Below are positions 63,678 through 64,000 of a stretch of 64,000 bases of DNA, piece after piece. Made by a program: the position numbers and the translations under genes. Source of the stretch: Colwellia demingiae. Lineage in GTDB: Bacteria; Pseudomonadota; Gammaproteobacteria; Enterobacterales; Alteromonadaceae. The DNA is taken from the NCBI RefSeq assembly GCF_007954275.1, contig NZ_VOLT01000002.1, forward strand, positions 124,001-188,000. Direction: 5' to 3'. Below the pieces are notes generated by a model, which was given only the letters and a program-made list of their open reading frames with translations, did not search any database and was not told the DNA's origin. Position 1 is the first letter of the stretch. The number at the start of each line of letters is the position of its first letter.

Positions 63678-64000
63678 ATGAAAAATTTAAGCCACTTTTA
63701 TATTAACGGACAATGGGTCTCTCCAGAAAAACCAAATGACTTTATCGTTGAAAATCCTTCAAATGAACGTCAAATTGGTATTATTTCTCTAGGCACTACT
63801 GTTGATGTTGATAAAGCCGTTACCGCGGCTAGAAACGCATTTAATCATTACGGTTTTAGTTCAAGAGAAGAGCGTATTGCACTATTAGAGAAACTATTAA
63901 GTGCCTATATGAATCGTTATGACGAAATGGCGCAGGCTATTTCCCAAGAAATGGGCGCGCCAATCGATTTTGCCACGGCTGCTCAAGCTGATTGTGGCCG
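63678..64000 (+). CDS. Aldehyde dehydrogenase family protein (partial, N-terminal part)
   Basis: The first 107 codons, running off the right edge. It begins MKNLSHFYINGQWVSPEK, then VENPSNERQIGIISLG and the EERIALLEKLLSAYMNRYDEMAQAISQEMGAPI helix pair typical of NAD(P)-dependent aldehyde dehydrogenases. An AAGG site precedes the ATG at 63678. The catalytic Cys/Glu lie beyond the window, so the substrate cannot be judged. The location suggests a role near the lysine/glutarate genes, possibly with 5-aminopentanal. Confidence 0.85.
   Translation, partial: MKNLSHFYINGQWVSPEKPNDFIVENPSNERQIGIISLGTTVDVDKAVTAARNAFNHYGFSSREERIALLEKLLSAYMNRYDEMAQAISQEMGAPIDFATAAQADCG

Overview
The window looks like chromosomal DNA from a marine, psychrophile-type gammaproteobacterium of the order Alteromonadales, most likely Colwellia or a close relative. 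This rests on the AT-rich base composition, on Vibrio/Shewanella/Colwellia-like gene families (MotX next to rnr-rlmB, HemJ, a GlyGly-CTERM trypsin-like protease, a PEP-CTERM remnant, a TIGR02922-like small protein), and on many short dispersed non-coding repeats. The genus is inferred. No phage, transposase, integrase, CRISPR array or rRNA was seen.

Layout. 1-4147: a Bcr/CflA-type MFS transporter (cut by the window edge) with an overlapping MocR-type regulator, an EamA exporter and fbp. 4290-11367: a DUF945 protein, rlmB, rnr and motX on the minus strand, then a plus-strand HD-GYP phosphodiesterase. 11476-17566 (minus): an RND pump plus adaptor, erpA and a coiled-coil membrane protein. 17590-25009 (plus): CLC channel, hemJ, a small membrane protein, a secreted trypsin-like protease, pyrB and hemL. 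25309-27049 (minus): a small unknown protein and moeA. 27484-34579 (plus): a nearly unbroken molybdenum run, moaA-mobA-moaB-moaC-moaD-moaE-modA-modB-modC-moeB. Upstream of it lie a perfect FNR-type box and a leader matching the Moco riboswitch. 34600-45931: DUF1285, oligopeptidase B, a periplasmic binding protein, a complete tripartite RND pump, tRNA-His, tRNA-Pro and a YbaK-like deacylase. 46096-51732: a PAS-GAF-GGDEF-EAL protein, a PEP-CTERM remnant, a TIGR02922-like protein, and a divergent dsdC-like/dsdA pair for D-serine.

52071-64000 is a lysine/5-aminovalerate/glutarate catabolic region. It has a GabT/DavT aminotransferase and a GabD/DavD semialdehyde dehydrogenase, which would yield glutarate. 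Two glutarate routes follow: GlaH (CsiD) hydroxylation with LhgO oxidation to 2-oxoglutarate, and a class III CoA-transferase with glutaryl-CoA dehydrogenase. A second class III aminotransferase of the diamine type and two LysR regulators complete it.

The least explained part is the intergenic DNA. At least three families of short terminal-inverted-repeat elements occur. Family 1 (TATACCC...GGGTATA, about 265 bp) has two full copies, two internally deleted copies and two relics. Family 2 (TACCAA...TTGGTA, 261-310 bp) has two copies in opposite orientation. Family 3 is 157 bp in both copies. Families 1 and 2 share a nearly identical 60-bp core although their ends differ. Other notable points are a C10 homopolymer in the protease gene, where slippage would remove the C-terminal sorting signal, and several inverted repeats in the regulator intergenic regions.
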